Of a stretch of 64,000 bases of DNA, positions 34,433 through 44,029 are shown piece after piece. The notes under the pieces are model-generated. The model was not told the DNA's origin, did no database searches, and worked only from the letters and a program-made list of their open reading frames with translations. This stretch comes from Marinobacter sp. THAF197a (lineage in GTDB: Bacteria > Pseudomonadota > Gammaproteobacteria > Pseudomonadales > Oleiphilaceae). Within the stretch, counting starts at the first letter, position 1; each line of letters starts with the position of its first letter. The translations under genes and the position numbers were made by a program. Location: the NCBI RefSeq assembly GCF_009363275.1, contig NZ_CP045324.1, positions 3,596,001-3,660,000 on the forward strand, written 5' to 3'.

Positions 34433-37400
34433 TCAGGCAGCCTTCTTGCGCTTACGCCGCCAATCGGCCAGATCTTCGATCAGCTTGTAGAACAGCGGCA
34501 CGAAGAACAGCGCCAGGGTACTGGCGGCGAGCATACCGCCTACCACTACCGTACCGATTTCCTGACGGGAAACCGCACCGGCACCGGTACTGAAGGCCAA
34601 CGGCATGGAGCCCACGATGAAAGTCAGCGCCGTCATCATAATGGCCCGGAAGCGCTGGCGTGCAGCGGTGCTGGCAGCATCAAAGGAACTCATACCGCTT
34701 TTCCGGTTCTGGGCCGCGAACTCCACGATCAGAATGGCGTTCTTCGCCGCCAGGCCAATCAGCACCAACAAACCCACCTGGAAGTAGATGTCGTTGGGGA
34801 AGCCTCTCAGCAAAGACGCCAGAGCGGCACCGAACACACCGAAAGGTACCGCTGTGGCTACCGCAACCGGCAGGCCCCAGCGCTCGTACTGGGCGGCCAG
34901 GATCAGGAAAACCAAAAGCAGCCCCATACCGAAAGCGAGAATGCCGGAATCCGCAGAGTCCTGCAGCTGATAGGCTTCACCGGTCCAGCCCAGCAGGGTG
35001 TTACGATCAAACTGTTCCGACGCCACCGCCTGCAGGGCCGCCAGAGCATCACCGGTGGTGAAGCCCGGCGACGGATCTGCCAGCAGTTTGGCGGCCGGAT
35101 ACACGTTGAACCTGTTCAGGATATCGGGGCCGCTGACCCGCTCCAGCTCCACCAGGGAACTCAACGGAATCATCTCGCCATAGTTGGAGCGCACAAACAC
35201 CCGGCGCAGGTCGTCCGGATGGCTACGGAACTCACCCTCTGACTGAAGATTTACCTGCCAGTTACGGCCCTGCAGGGTGAAGTCGTTCACGTAAAGGCCA
35301 CCGAAGGTGCTCTGCATGGTGGTGAAGATCTGGTCAATCGGAACCCCGGCAGCCTGGGCCTTTTCCCGATCCACGTTGGCCTTGTAACGGGGAATGCCTG
35401 TATCCAGGGTCACCCGCACATTCTGCAGTTCCGGCCGGGCATTGGCGGCCTGGGTGAACTGGTCTGCCATGGCCTTGATCTCAGCCGGGGTGCGGCCACC
35501 ACGGGCCTGTATATAGCCTTCCACACCTCCGGTGGTGGACAAGCCCTGAATCGGAGGCGGGGTAAAGGCAATCACGAATGCTTCCGGCATCCCAAAGCCA
35601 ATGCCCATGATCTTGTTGGCGATGTCGGCCGCCTTCTGACCCTCGCCTTCCCGCTCTGCCCAGTCTTCCAGTGTCACGAAGGCCACACCACTGTTGGTCC
35701 GCAGGGCGCTGGAGATGATGTCGAAACCGGCAAAGGACACCACGTCTTTCACTTCCGGCAGTTGCATCATCTGCTCAACCAGCTGGTCGCGAGTGTCCGC
35801 CGTCCGGCTCAGGGCCGAGGTGGGGGGCAGCGAATAGGCCGCCAACACGAACCCCTGGTCTTCCTGGGGCACCAGGCCAGAGGGCATTTTGTTCAGCAGG
35901 AAAGCGGTGCCGCCAAGCATCGCTGCAAACAGCAGCACGCCAATCACCGCATGGCGCAGCAACCAGTCCACCACGGCAGAGAAGCCGTTAGTGAGTTTGT
36001 CGAAGCCGGCGTCAAACCAGCGGAATACGGCCAACTGTTTGCCTTCGTGGCCGAGCAACAAAGCACACATCGCCGGTGTCAGGGTCAGCGCCACGATACC
36101 GGATATCACCACCGACACCGCGATGGTTATCGCAAACTGCCGGTAAAGCTCACCGCTGAGCCCGCCCAGGAAGGCCACCGGGGCAAACACCGCCACCAAT
36201 ACCAGAGTGGATGACACCACCGCGCCAGACACCTGCTGAATGGTGAGAACCGCCGCATTGTAGGAAGACAAGCCCTGCTCCTTCATCAGGCGCTCGGCGT
36301 TTTCCATGATGATGATGGCGTTATCCACCACTACCCCGATCGCCAGTATCAAGCCGAACAGGGTCAGCAAGTTGACCGAGAACCCCAGTGCCTGCATGCC
36401 GGCAAAGGTACCAATCAGGGACACCGGGATGGCAATCAGCGGTATCAGGGTGGCGTTGAAATGCTGCAGGAACAGGAAGGTCACCAGCACCACCAGCAAC
36501 ACCGCCACAATGAAGGTGGAGATCACCTCCTGGATCGAGATATCAATGAACCGGGTGGTGTCGTAGGGCACGTTGTATTCCAGGCCCTCCGGGAAGCGGT
36601 CTGCAATTTCTTCCATGGCCGCGTTCACGGCATCGGCAGCGTCCAAAGCATTGGCGCCGGGCTGAAGGTACACCCCCATGGGCACTGTGGCACCACCATT
36701 GTACACCGCTGCGAAGTCGTAGTTCTGGGCGCCCAGCTCGATTCTGGCGACGTCTTTCAGGCGCAGGGAGGCACCCTGATCATCACTGCGCAGGATCACC
36801 TCACCGAACTCTTCAGGGCTGGTAAGCCGGCCCGGGGCCGACACGCTGAAGGTAAACGCCTGCCCTTCGGGCGCTGGTTCCGCCCCGATCCGACCCGCAG
36901 CAAACTGGGCGTTCTGGGCACGCAAGGCAATGGCTACATCGTTGGGAGTCAGCTCGTACTGGGCAAGTTTGTCCGGCCTCAGCCACACCCGCATGGAATA
37001 ATCCTGGGCCCCGAACAGGGAGGCATCGCCAATACCGGGCAACCGCACTAACTCATCCAGCACGTTCAGCAAGGCATAGTTGGAGATCTCCACCACATTC
37101 ATGGTGTTATCCGGAGAAGACAGGGTAATCACCTGCAGGATGGAGGTGGAACGGGCTTCCACTTTCAACCCCTGGTTACGGACGGACTGTGGCAGGCGAG
37201 CCAGCGCCTGCTGTACCCGGTTGTTGACGTTGATGGTGGCCTGGTCAGGATCGGTGCCAATCTCGAACGAGACCGTCACCCGGAAGCTGCCGGAGTCTGT
37301 GGCACTGGATTCCAGGTAGATCATGTTGTCCACGCCGTTGATTTCCTGCTCCAGCGGCGCCACCACCGAATCCGAAATCACGTCCGCGCTGGCACCCGGG

Positions 37401-37546
37401 AACCGGCCATCCACCACCACCTGGGGTGGAACTACGTTTGGATACTGCTCTACGGGCAGCCCGATCAGCGCCAGAAGACCACCAAGCGTGATGATGATTG
37501 AAACGACCGATGCGAAGATCGGCCGGTCGATGAAGGTCCGCAGCAT
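34433..37546 (-). CDS. RND multidrug efflux permease (HAE1/AcrB family)
   Basis: A 1037-residue inner-membrane proton-driven pump with 12 membrane helices and two large periplasmic loops. Family signs are IDRPIFASVVSIIITLGGL at the start, VAPLEQEINGVDNM, and GLAAKNAILIVEFA with the relay lysine in TM10. In TM4 the normal acidic pair is changed: D408 is present but the next residue is N409 (VVVDNAIIIMEN), where AcrB has two aspartates. The ATG overlaps the stop of the adaptor gene (TGATG). No outer-membrane channel gene follows; a terminator closes the operon, so it must use a TolC-like protein encoded elsewhere. Confidence 0.94.
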   Translation of the reverse strand: MLRTFIDRPIFASVVSIIITLGGLLALIGLPVEQYPNVVPPQVVVDGRFPGASADVISDSVVAPLEQEINGVDNMIYLESSATDSGSFRVTVSFEIGTDPDQATINVNNRVQQALARLPQSVRNQGLKVEARSTSILQVITLSSPDNTMNVVEISNYALLNVLDELVRLPGIGDASLFGAQDYSMRVWLRPDKLAQYELTPNDVAIALRAQNAQFAAGRIGAEPAPEGQAFTFSVSAPGRLTSPEEFGEVILRSDDQGASLRLKDVARIELGAQNYDFAAVYNGGATVPMGVYLQPGANALDAADAVNAAMEEIADRFPEGLEYNVPYDTTRFIDISIQEVISTFIVAVLLVVLVTFLFLQHFNATLIPLIAIPVSLIGTFAGMQALGFSVNLLTLFGLILAIGVVVDNAIIIMENAERLMKEQGLSSYNAAVLTIQQVSGAVVSSTLVLVAVFAPVAFLGGLSGELYRQFAITIAVSVVISGIVALTLTPAMCALLLGHEGKQLAVFRWFDAGFDKLTNGFSAVVDWLLRHAVIGVLLFAAMLGGTAFLLNKMPSGLVPQEDQGFVLAAYSLPPTSALSRTADTRDQLVEQMMQLPEVKDVVSFAGFDIISSALRTNSGVAFVTLEDWAEREGEGQKAADIANKIMGIGFGMPEAFVIAFTPPPIQGLSTTGGVEGYIQARGGRTPAEIKAMADQFTQAANARPELQNVRVTLDTGIPRYKANVDREKAQAAGVPIDQIFTTMQSTFGGLYVNDFTLQGRNWQVNLQSEGEFRSHPDDLRRVFVRSNYGEMIPLSSLVELERVSGPDILNRFNVYPAAKLLADPSPGFTTGDALAALQAVASEQFDRNTLLGWTGEAYQLQDSADSGILAFGMGLLLVFLILAAQYERWGLPVAVATAVPFGVFGAALASLLRGFPNDIYFQVGLLVLIGLAAKNAILIVEFAAQNRKSGMSSFDAASTAARQRFRAIMMTALTFIVGSMPLAFSTGAGAVSRQEIGTVVVGGMLAASTLALFFVPLFYKLIEDLADWRRKRKKAA

Positions 37547-38712
37547 CAGTCTGAGCCTCCCTCATCATCGGTATTGGTGACGTTTACCGTTGCGCCATCG
37601 CGCAGGTTAACCAGGCCGCTGACGATGTAACGATCACCTTCTTCCAGGCCGCCGAGAATGATCTGGCGACCGCTACTCACCGGGCCAAGCTCTACCCGGC
37701 GCGCCTTTGCGGTGCTCTCATCGTCAACCACATAGACCACCGGCCCGTTCGGCCCCTGAGTCACCGCTCTTTCCGGAATTGCGATGGCATCTTCGAAGCT
37801 CTGCAACTCAACCCGAACCCGCACAAACTGGCCTGGCACGATCACATTCTCCGGGTTACCAAAGACCGCGCGGGCCGATACTGTACCGGTACGCGGGTCC
37901 AGCGTGGAGGCGGTAAAGTCGATCTGCCCATCCAGCTCATATTCCTGGCCGTCGGCCAGTATCAGACGGGCGGCCACTTCCTGATCGCCGGCACCGCGCA
38001 TCCCCTCGCGGGCAGCCCGGCGAATGTTGGCGTCATTCTCAGGCAGGGCAAAGCGCACATGAATAGGGTCCAGCTGGACAATCGTGGTCAGCAGGGTACC
38101 GGAGCTGATCAGACTGCCTTCGGGAAAATCTTCCAGGCTGGTGACACCGCTGACCGGCGCGGTTACCGAGGTATAACCAAGGTCCAGCTCTGCCTGTGCG
38201 ACTCCGGCATTGGCCACCGCCAGATTGGCCTGGGCCAGCTCCAGTGCGGACTGGGCAGCATCCCGATCACGCTCACTCACCGCGTTGCGCTGGAACAGTG
38301 ATGAAATCCGGTTCCACTCCCGTTCAGCCTGGCGCCGGTCGGCCTCGGCCACCTGGCGCTGAGCCTGGGCCCGTTGTAAGGCAGCTTCCGCAGGCTTGCG
38401 ATCGATCCGGAACAGCGGGTCGCCTTCCTGAACCATCTGGCCTTCTTCGTACAGACGCTCTTCCAGAATACCCTGAATCCGCGCCCGCACTTCCACCTCA
38501 CGGGCACCCCGAGCGCGGCCGGCATAATCCTGACGCACACTGATGTTTTCGGCCACGGCTCGCTCAACCACCACGGCTGCTGGCGGCATACCGCCGCCCT
38601 GCTGACTGCCTGTCTCGTCGTTACTGCAACCAGCCAGAATGAACAGGCATGACAAACCTGCGACCAAAAAGCCGTTGCGAGCCATCGGCCGGTGAACGTT
38701 ATCAATGCGCAT
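37546..38712 (-). CDS. RND efflux periplasmic adaptor (membrane fusion) lipoprotein
   Basis: About 388 residues. The lipobox FILAGC puts the lipidated cysteine near residue 28. The lipoyl-like half motif (VRARIQGILEERLYEEGQMV), a helical hairpin rich in Gln/Arg (about 95-165), and barrel segments (GYTSVTAPVSGVTSL) follow the AcrA/MexA plan. The ATG at 38712 is preferred because AGGAG lies 9 bases before it; an in-frame ATG 11 codons upstream lies closer to the promoter. It is the first gene of a two-gene operon divergent from tetR. Confidence 0.93.
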   Translation of the reverse strand: MRIDNVHRPMARNGFLVAGLSCLFILAGCSNDETGSQQGGGMPPAAVVVERAVAENISVRQDYAGRARGAREVEVRARIQGILEERLYEEGQMVQEGDPLFRIDRKPAEAALQRAQAQRQVAEADRRQAEREWNRISSLFQRNAVSERDRDAAQSALELAQANLAVANAGVAQAELDLGYTSVTAPVSGVTSLEDFPEGSLISSGTLLTTIVQLDPIHVRFALPENDANIRRAAREGMRGAGDQEVAARLILADGQEYELDGQIDFTASTLDPRTGTVSARAVFGNPENVIVPGQFVRVRVELQSFEDAIAIPERAVTQGPNGPVVYVVDDESTAKARRVELGPVSSGRQIILGGLEEGDRYIVSGLVNLRDGATVNVTNTDDEGGSD

Positions 38713-38777
38713 GGCGCGGTCTCCTGAAAACCGGTTTAAAGACATAAGGCGAGCCGGGATGGAATAGCGGGCCCGGG

Positions 38778-38806
38778 ATAATACATAAAGTTAATAGGGC
38801 GCTAAA
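38778..38806 (-). promoter_or_regulatory. Promoter of the RND efflux operon
   Basis: On the minus strand TTTAGC (-35, plus coordinates 38801-38806) and TATTAT (-10, 38778-38783) are separated by exactly 17 bp, immediately next to the palindromic operator. Confidence 0.6.
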
Positions 38807-38807
38807 A

Positions 38808-38831
38808 TACATCCATCCATGTATGTATGTA
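38808..38831. promoter_or_regulatory. AcrR/TetR-type operator, 24-bp pseudo-palindrome
   Basis: The 24-bp site is symmetric at 20 of 24 positions, with TACAT at one end and ATGTA at the other. It has the length and end sequences of the E. coli AcrR operator (TACATACA and TGTATGTA ends). It lies beside the -35 box of the efflux operon and over the -35 region of tetR (TATACT at 38845-38850 is the likely -10), so one regulator dimer pair could repress both directions. Confidence 0.75.
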
Positions 38832-38884
38832 AACTAATTTCCTTTATACTTCGGTTTTTTCCCATCAGATGACTGCGATTAATC

Positions 38885-39487
38885 ATGGCCCGAAAAACAA
38901 AAGCCGAAGCCGAAGCCACCCGGGAAGCCATCCTCGATGCGGCAGAATGCGTCTTTATGGACAAGGGCGTTGCCAAGACCTCGCTGGAAGAGATCGCCCG
39001 CAAGGCCGGCGTTACTCGCGGCGCGGTCTACTGGCATTTCCGCAACAAGGCCGACATTCTGGACGCCATGCTGGAACGGGTACGGGCGCCCCTGGGCGAG
39101 ATGATGGATGAGACGGCGGAAGCAGATCAGGGGCTTGAGAGCCTGAAAAACCTGTGCATTGTCGCACTTCGTAAACTCGCCCAGGATCCCCGCTACTTTC
39201 GTGTGTACATGATCCTGTTCCATCGCAACGAATCCGACCAGGCCATCGCCAAACACCGGGAACTGGCCCGGGAAGCCACAGAATTTGTCACGGAAATCCT
39301 GGGACGCCCGGAAAACCGGATAAAGCTGCACCCGGAACTAACTCCCGCCCAGGCCGCATACTTGCTGCATACACAAATGCTGGGACTGTTTTTTGACTGG
39401 CTGGCCGATCCAGAGCAATGGCCGCTGGCTGAAGTGGCGCCCACCTTTGTAGAGGCTTACTTCCGGGGCCTGTTGGCCGAACGCTAG
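38885..39487 (+). CDS. TetR/AcrR-family repressor of the RND efflux operon
   Basis: A 200-residue regulator. The N-terminal helix-turn-helix (LEEIARKAGVTRGAVYWHF, about 37-55) is close to AcrR/TtgR/MtrR. The ligand-binding domain contains MILFHRNESDQA and GLFFDWLADPEQWPL. It is divergent from the adaptor gene across a 172-bp region with a matching operator, the standard acrR-acrAB arrangement. It most likely represses the pump and itself until a drug or lipid ligand binds. Confidence 0.92.
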   Translation: MARKTKAEAEATREAILDAAECVFMDKGVAKTSLEEIARKAGVTRGAVYWHFRNKADILDAMLERVRAPLGEMMDETAEADQGLESLKNLCIVALRKLAQDPRYFRVYMILFHRNESDQAIAKHRELAREATEFVTEILGRPENRIKLHPELTPAQAAYLLHTQMLGLFFDWLADPEQWPLAEVAPTFVEAYFRGLLAER

Positions 39488-41305
39488 TCAACCCCAGACC
39501 CAGAGTATCATCGGCACTCCGACAACCGTCACGAGCACAGACAACGGCAAACCAAGGCGCCAGTAATCCCCAAAGCGATAACCCGCAGGCTCCATCACCA
39601 GGGCATTGGACTGATGCCCGATCGGGGTAAGGAAAGCACAGGAAGCGCCTACGGCCACCGCCATCAACACTGCATCCGATGCCAATCCAAGTTGGCTGGA
39701 CACCCCGAGGGCTATCGGGGCGACCAGTATGGCAGCCGCCGCGTTGTTGACCACGTTTGACAACAACATGGTACCCACCAGGATGATGGTCAAGGCGACC
39801 CAGGCGGCCTGCCCTTGGGCAACCGTCAGGATCTGCTCCGCTATCAACGCAGCACCACCCGTGGTTTCAAGCGCCTGCCCTACCGGAATCATTGCGGCGA
39901 GCAGCACGATCACCGGCCAGTCGATGGCGCGGTAGGCCTCGCCGGCATCCATCAACTGCACCAGCACCATGGCCACCGCACAGGCCACCAGCGCCACGGG
40001 CGGTGTCAACAGGCCAGAAAGGATGATCGCGATGGCGGCGAGGAACACCCCGCCTGCCAGCCAGAGATTTTTCTCCCGGCCGAGGGTCAAGCCCCGCTCA
40101 GCCAGGGGTAGGCAACCCAGAGTTTGCAGTGTCGATAACAAATTGTCTTCATAGCCCTGCACCAGCAGGATATCCCCGGAACGGAATCGGATTTCTGCCA
40201 GGCGCCGCTTTAGTCGATGCCCCTGGCGGGCAATGGCCACCACGTTCAAACCGTAGCGTTCTCTCAGGTTAAGACGGTTGGCGGAACGCCCGATTAAACG
40301 CGACGATGGTGAAATCACGGCTTCCGTCAGTCGAACGTCCCCGGCTGCCACCTGCTCTTCGGTGCCCTCTCGGGGTGTCATTGGCTGCGACTCTTTTCCT
40401 TCTTCATCCTCGTCGTTCACCGCATTGGCAAGGACCAGTCCGGTTTGCTCAACAAACTCCTGCAGGCTCTCGGTGTCGGCTTCCACCAACAGCACATCGC
40501 CGAACTTCAGCACGTTGAAGGTTGATGGTGCTGGCGAGACCTCCTCTCCCCGAATCAATGCCAGTACCACCAGGCTCTTCTCGGTGCCGCCCGAGGTAAG
40601 CAGATTGTGCAGTGTGCCACCAGCAAAGGGCGACTCTTCCGGCACCTTCAGTTCGGTAACATACTCACCTACGCTGAACAGTTTGTCGCCACTGGCCGGG
40701 TCGTCGCGCTTGGGTGTCAGGCGCCAGCCAATCACACCGATGAACACAATGCCAACAACGGTAATGGCCAGCCCTACAGGCGCAAAATCGAACAGGCCGA
40801 AAGAGCCCGCTTCGCGATAACTGGCAATAATGATATTGGGGGGCGTGCCAATCAGGGTGATGGTGCCTCCCAGCAAAGAGCCGAAGGCAAGTGGCATCAG
40901 CAGCAAAGACGGAGAGCGCCCGGACTGCCGCGACATCCAGATCGCCACGGGCATCAACAGCGCCAGCGCACCCACGTTATTGATAAAGCCGGAACACAAG
41001 GCCACCACCAGAGTCAGGGTGATGACCTGCAGAACGGCGTTACGCCCAACCTTACCAAGCAATCGGGCGACGGCATCCACCACGCCACCGTTCACCAGCC
41101 CCTGGCTGATCACCAGCACAGCCGCCACGGTAATCACCGCCGGGTGGCCAAAGCCCGTGAACAACTGGTCGGGGACAACCAGGCCGGTGACAGCAACCGC
41201 CAGCAAGGCAAGCATGGCTACGATATCGAAGCGCAGGCGGTTCCAGATAAACAGGGCGAGGGTTGTGCCCAGAATCAGAAACACCGTCCATTGATCAGAT
41301 AGCAT
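39488..41305 (-). CDS. SLC13-family permease with two TrkA-C (RCK-C) domains
   Basis: A 605-residue membrane protein. Two blocks of membrane helices (about 1-195 and 420-605) flank two cytoplasmic TrkA-C repeats (about 215-290 and 325-405: GDVLLVEADTES, GDILLVQGYEDN). Signature GTPPNIIIASYREAG and the second-half AFLTPIGHQSNALVMEP fit the DASS/SLC13 (divalent anion:sodium) fold. Likely substrates are sulfate or di/tricarboxylates. It abuts the end of tetR convergently, with no space for a terminator. Confidence 0.9.
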   Translation of the reverse strand: MLSDQWTVFLILGTTLALFIWNRLRFDIVAMLALLAVAVTGLVVPDQLFTGFGHPAVITVAAVLVISQGLVNGGVVDAVARLLGKVGRNAVLQVITLTLVVALCSGFINNVGALALLMPVAIWMSRQSGRSPSLLLMPLAFGSLLGGTITLIGTPPNIIIASYREAGSFGLFDFAPVGLAITVVGIVFIGVIGWRLTPKRDDPASGDKLFSVGEYVTELKVPEESPFAGGTLHNLLTSGGTEKSLVVLALIRGEEVSPAPSTFNVLKFGDVLLVEADTESLQEFVEQTGLVLANAVNDEDEEGKESQPMTPREGTEEQVAAGDVRLTEAVISPSSRLIGRSANRLNLRERYGLNVVAIARQGHRLKRRLAEIRFRSGDILLVQGYEDNLLSTLQTLGCLPLAERGLTLGREKNLWLAGGVFLAAIAIILSGLLTPPVALVACAVAMVLVQLMDAGEAYRAIDWPVIVLLAAMIPVGQALETTGGAALIAEQILTVAQGQAAWVALTIILVGTMLLSNVVNNAAAAILVAPIALGVSSQLGLASDAVLMAVAVGASCAFLTPIGHQSNALVMEPAGYRFGDYWRLGLPLSVLVTVVGVPMILWVWG

Positions 41306-41575
41306 GGCGCCACTCCACTCTTCGGCCAGACATGTCAGCTTTCCTTACAGAGCGCTTGTCAGTGCGCCCCAGCCCCATCTCCAACTCGCTGTATTGTCAA
41401 CGCCCCGGAGAACTGGTGCAGAATCTGCTTGCCTGGTTGTCAGGGATTCCGCCTGCATGACAAAGCCATCAGCAGGTCACAGGGCCGTGGTCGACTATAG
41501 CAGTTTCCGCATTCGCTCCCCCAAGATTCCCAAGAGAAGCAGTCGGTTGTTCAGTCACTTTGCAGGAGCAAGGTT

Positions 41576-42955
41576 ATGGAACAGAAACGACCGCTCGTCT
41601 GGTTGTCGGCGGATTCAGGCGAAAACACGGTACCGCCATCACTCACATCCCAGTGGGCGATTGTACCGGTTGATATCAATGCCCAATCCCTGGCCATTTT
41701 GCCGCACTGGCGGGGGCTGGCGGTGGGTGTGTGTGTTATTGCCGATCTCGAGCTTGCCGGGTTACCGTTGTTCGCGCCCTGGCTGGAGGCTTTACCGGTA
41801 TCGTCCTGGCTCGCCCTGGTTCGGCGCGATCAGCTGCAACACCCCGCGGTGCGCCAACTGATTCGGGAATTCTGCCAGGATTACCACACCCTTCCCATCG
41901 CCCCCTACCGCCTGTCCGACAGTCTTGGCCACATGTGGGGCATGTCGAAACTGACCGAAGCACTGGCCAGTTCCGACCATGCCAGTGATTATCAGCAGTA
42001 CGCTCTGGAGGGCCCTTCGAGCGCCATTCGCATGGCACGCAGCCTGGTTCGCAAATTCTCCATCACCAACGAGCCGTTGCTGATCTACGGCGCCAGCGGC
42101 ACCGGCAAAGAGGCGGCGGCACGCTTCGCCCACGAGCATTCTGATCGGCGCACGCAGGTCCTGGTCAATGTAAACTGCGCCGCCCTGCCCGCTTCATTAA
42201 CCCAGAGCGAGCTGTTCGGGCACGAACGGGGGGCCTTTACCCACGCCCTGAACAAGCGCATGGGCCGGATCACTGCAGCCGATGGCGGCACCCTGGTCCT
42301 CACCGGCGCCGATGAACTAAGCCTGGAACAGCAATCAGCGATCCTGCGGTTCCTTCAGGACGGTATCATTGAGCCTGTCGGCGCCAGCCGCCCGATAAAG
42401 GTCAACGTCCGCATCATCGCAACCTGCAGCGTGCCCTTGGAACAGAGGGTGGAACAGGGGCTGTTTCGATCCGATGTGTTCTACCGGCTGGGCAATCTGA
42501 GCGTGACATTGCCTACCTTGAAAGAACGCCTCGAGGACATTCCACTCCTGGCCCGCCGAGCGCTGGATGCCTGCGATGGCAGCCACTATCAGATCGGAAG
42601 CGACACCCTGGTTGCTCTGGCTCGCCATAGCTGGCCGGGCAACCTCCGAGAATTGCAGAATCGAATCCGCCAGGCGGTGCTGATGACTAAGTCACTGCAT
42701 ATTACGCCCGAAGACCTGGGGCTGGAGCCAACCGGCGCCCCTGCCCAACCTGACCGGTTCACCCTTGAGGCGTTCCGAGCCAGGGCTGAGGAGCAGGCCA
42801 TCTCCACCAGCCTGTCACTTACCCACCAGAACGTTTCCGCCGCCGCTCGCCTACTGAAGATTTCCCGGGTGTCGTTTTACCGGCTGCTCGAGAAGCACAA
42901 TCTGCAGCTCCCTTCCAGCATCAACCTGAACCCCGGAAGAGGGCAAGGAGACTGA
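41576..42955 (+). CDS. VpsR/FleQ-like enhancer-binding regulator with damaged ATPase motifs
   Basis: A 459-residue protein. An N-terminal receiver-like domain without phosphoacceptor aspartate (1-125, VpsR-like) is followed by an AAA+ domain (about 140-365) and a Fis-type helix-turn-helix (NVSAAARLLKISRVSFYRLL). Walker A is intact (GASGTGKE, 172-179). The sigma-54 contact loop reads GAFTHA (219-224) rather than GAFTGA, and the Walker B acidic pair is replaced by T243-G244 (GGTLVLTGADEL). VpsR-type proteins of this class regulate biofilm genes and can work without sigma-54. It forms an operon with the barrel gene 2 bp downstream and converges on the amyloid-like operon. Confidence 0.87.
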   Translation: MEQKRPLVWLSADSGENTVPPSLTSQWAIVPVDINAQSLAILPHWRGLAVGVCVIADLELAGLPLFAPWLEALPVSSWLALVRRDQLQHPAVRQLIREFCQDYHTLPIAPYRLSDSLGHMWGMSKLTEALASSDHASDYQQYALEGPSSAIRMARSLVRKFSITNEPLLIYGASGTGKEAAARFAHEHSDRRTQVLVNVNCAALPASLTQSELFGHERGAFTHALNKRMGRITAADGGTLVLTGADELSLEQQSAILRFLQDGIIEPVGASRPIKVNVRIIATCSVPLEQRVEQGLFRSDVFYRLGNLSVTLPTLKERLEDIPLLARRALDACDGSHYQIGSDTLVALARHSWPGNLRELQNRIRQAVLMTKSLHITPEDLGLEPTGAPAQPDRFTLEAFRARAEEQAISTSLSLTHQNVSAAARLLKISRVSFYRLLEKHNLQLPSSINLNPGRGQGD

Positions 42956-42957
42956 AC

Positions 42958-44022
42958 ATGAAGCCACTGACCCTGATCGCGTTAACCGCAGCACTGGTAA
43001 CCACCGCCAACGCCGCCCCGCCGGAGCCCGACGCAACTCCCAGATCAACCGCTGAAGCTGCCCAACAAAAGGCCGTCCAGGATTCTGCAACGGATATTGC
43101 CTCGATCACTGCCGACCGGGGTATCGTCACCCGCCCCGGCCGGTTTACCATCGAGCCTTCGTTCTCCCACGCCCACAGCAACGCCACCCGCGTGGCGGTG
43201 GAGGGGTACACCATCATCCCTGCACTGCTGATTGGGCTGATCAATATATCCGAGATACAACGGGATATTTTCGTCAGTGCTGTGTCTCTGAAATACGGAT
43301 TCACCAGCCGGTTTGAGGGCAGTGTGCGGATACCGTACCTGAGCATCCGGGAGGACCTGCGGGAGAGGGAGATTTTCCAGGGCACGCCGGTGGATACCCT
43401 GCGGGAATCGTCAGGTGACGGCTTGGGCGATGTCGAGTTGGCAGTACGCTACCAGCTCAACGACGGGCTGGACGGCTGGCCCTATCTGATCGGCGTGTTC
43501 CGCGCCAAGGCACCCACCGGCGACGGCCCCTACGACGTCAAACAACGGGTGCTCACCGATAACGGCGGCAATCCGATCGGCATTGAACTGGCAGAGCGAC
43601 CGACCGGGTCCGGATTCTGGTCGGTAGAGCCTGGCCTATCTTTCATCTACCCCACAGACCCCGCGGTGCTGTTTGGCAACCTGAGTTACGTGTGGACCAT
43701 CAAGGAGGAGCAGGGCTTTGAAAACGGGGGGACCGTCGATCCGGGAGATGTGGTCCGTTTCGGATTCGGTATGGGCTTTGCGTTTAACGAACGGACGTCT
43801 TTCAGCCTCGGCTACGATCACTCGGTGATTCGTAAAACCACCTTTGAACACAACAACGACCTGTTCGCCGCCAATTTTGACCGCATTCAGGTGGGCTCGC
43901 TGGCCTTCGGCCTGTCTCATCGGTTATCACCGGCAACCACCCTGAGCCTGACAGTAGCCGTTGGCGTTACCGATAACGCACCTAACAGTGAGATCACACT
44001 GAAACTGCCGATCAACCTGTAA
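42958..44022 (+). CDS. Outer-membrane beta-barrel protein (transporter-like, possible FapF analogue)
   Basis: A 354-residue exported protein. A signal peptide (cleavage near TTANA-AP) is followed by a Gln/Ala-rich helical stretch (about 30-48), then many amphipathic strands (KYGFTSRFEGSVRIPYL, SVEPGLSFIYPTDPAVLFG, LSYVWTIKEEQGF) in the style of the MetA-pathway transporter barrel family. AAGGAG precedes the ATG, and it is coupled to the regulator gene (2-bp gap). The Fap amyloid operon of Pseudomonas ends with an outer-membrane exporter that also carries an N-terminal helical region; this gene is the natural candidate for that role here, although the similarity is structural rather than obvious in sequence. 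Confidence 0.78.
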   Translation: MKPLTLIALTAALVTTANAAPPEPDATPRSTAEAAQQKAVQDSATDIASITADRGIVTRPGRFTIEPSFSHAHSNATRVAVEGYTIIPALLIGLINISEIQRDIFVSAVSLKYGFTSRFEGSVRIPYLSIREDLREREIFQGTPVDTLRESSGDGLGDVELAVRYQLNDGLDGWPYLIGVFRAKAPTGDGPYDVKQRVLTDNGGNPIGIELAERPTGSGFWSVEPGLSFIYPTDPAVLFGNLSYVWTIKEEQGFENGGTVDPGDVVRFGFGMGFAFNERTSFSLGYDHSVIRKTTFEHNNDLFAANFDRIQVGSLAFGLSHRLSPATTLSLTVAVGVTDNAPNSEITLKLPINL

Positions 44023-44029
44023 CCGGCAA

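Noticed and set aside
41414..41428. GG-N10-GC pattern upstream of the VpsR-like gene as a sigma-54 promoter
   Set aside because: TGGTGC and CTGCT keep the spacing but depart from both consensus boxes, and such 4-base matches are expected by chance.
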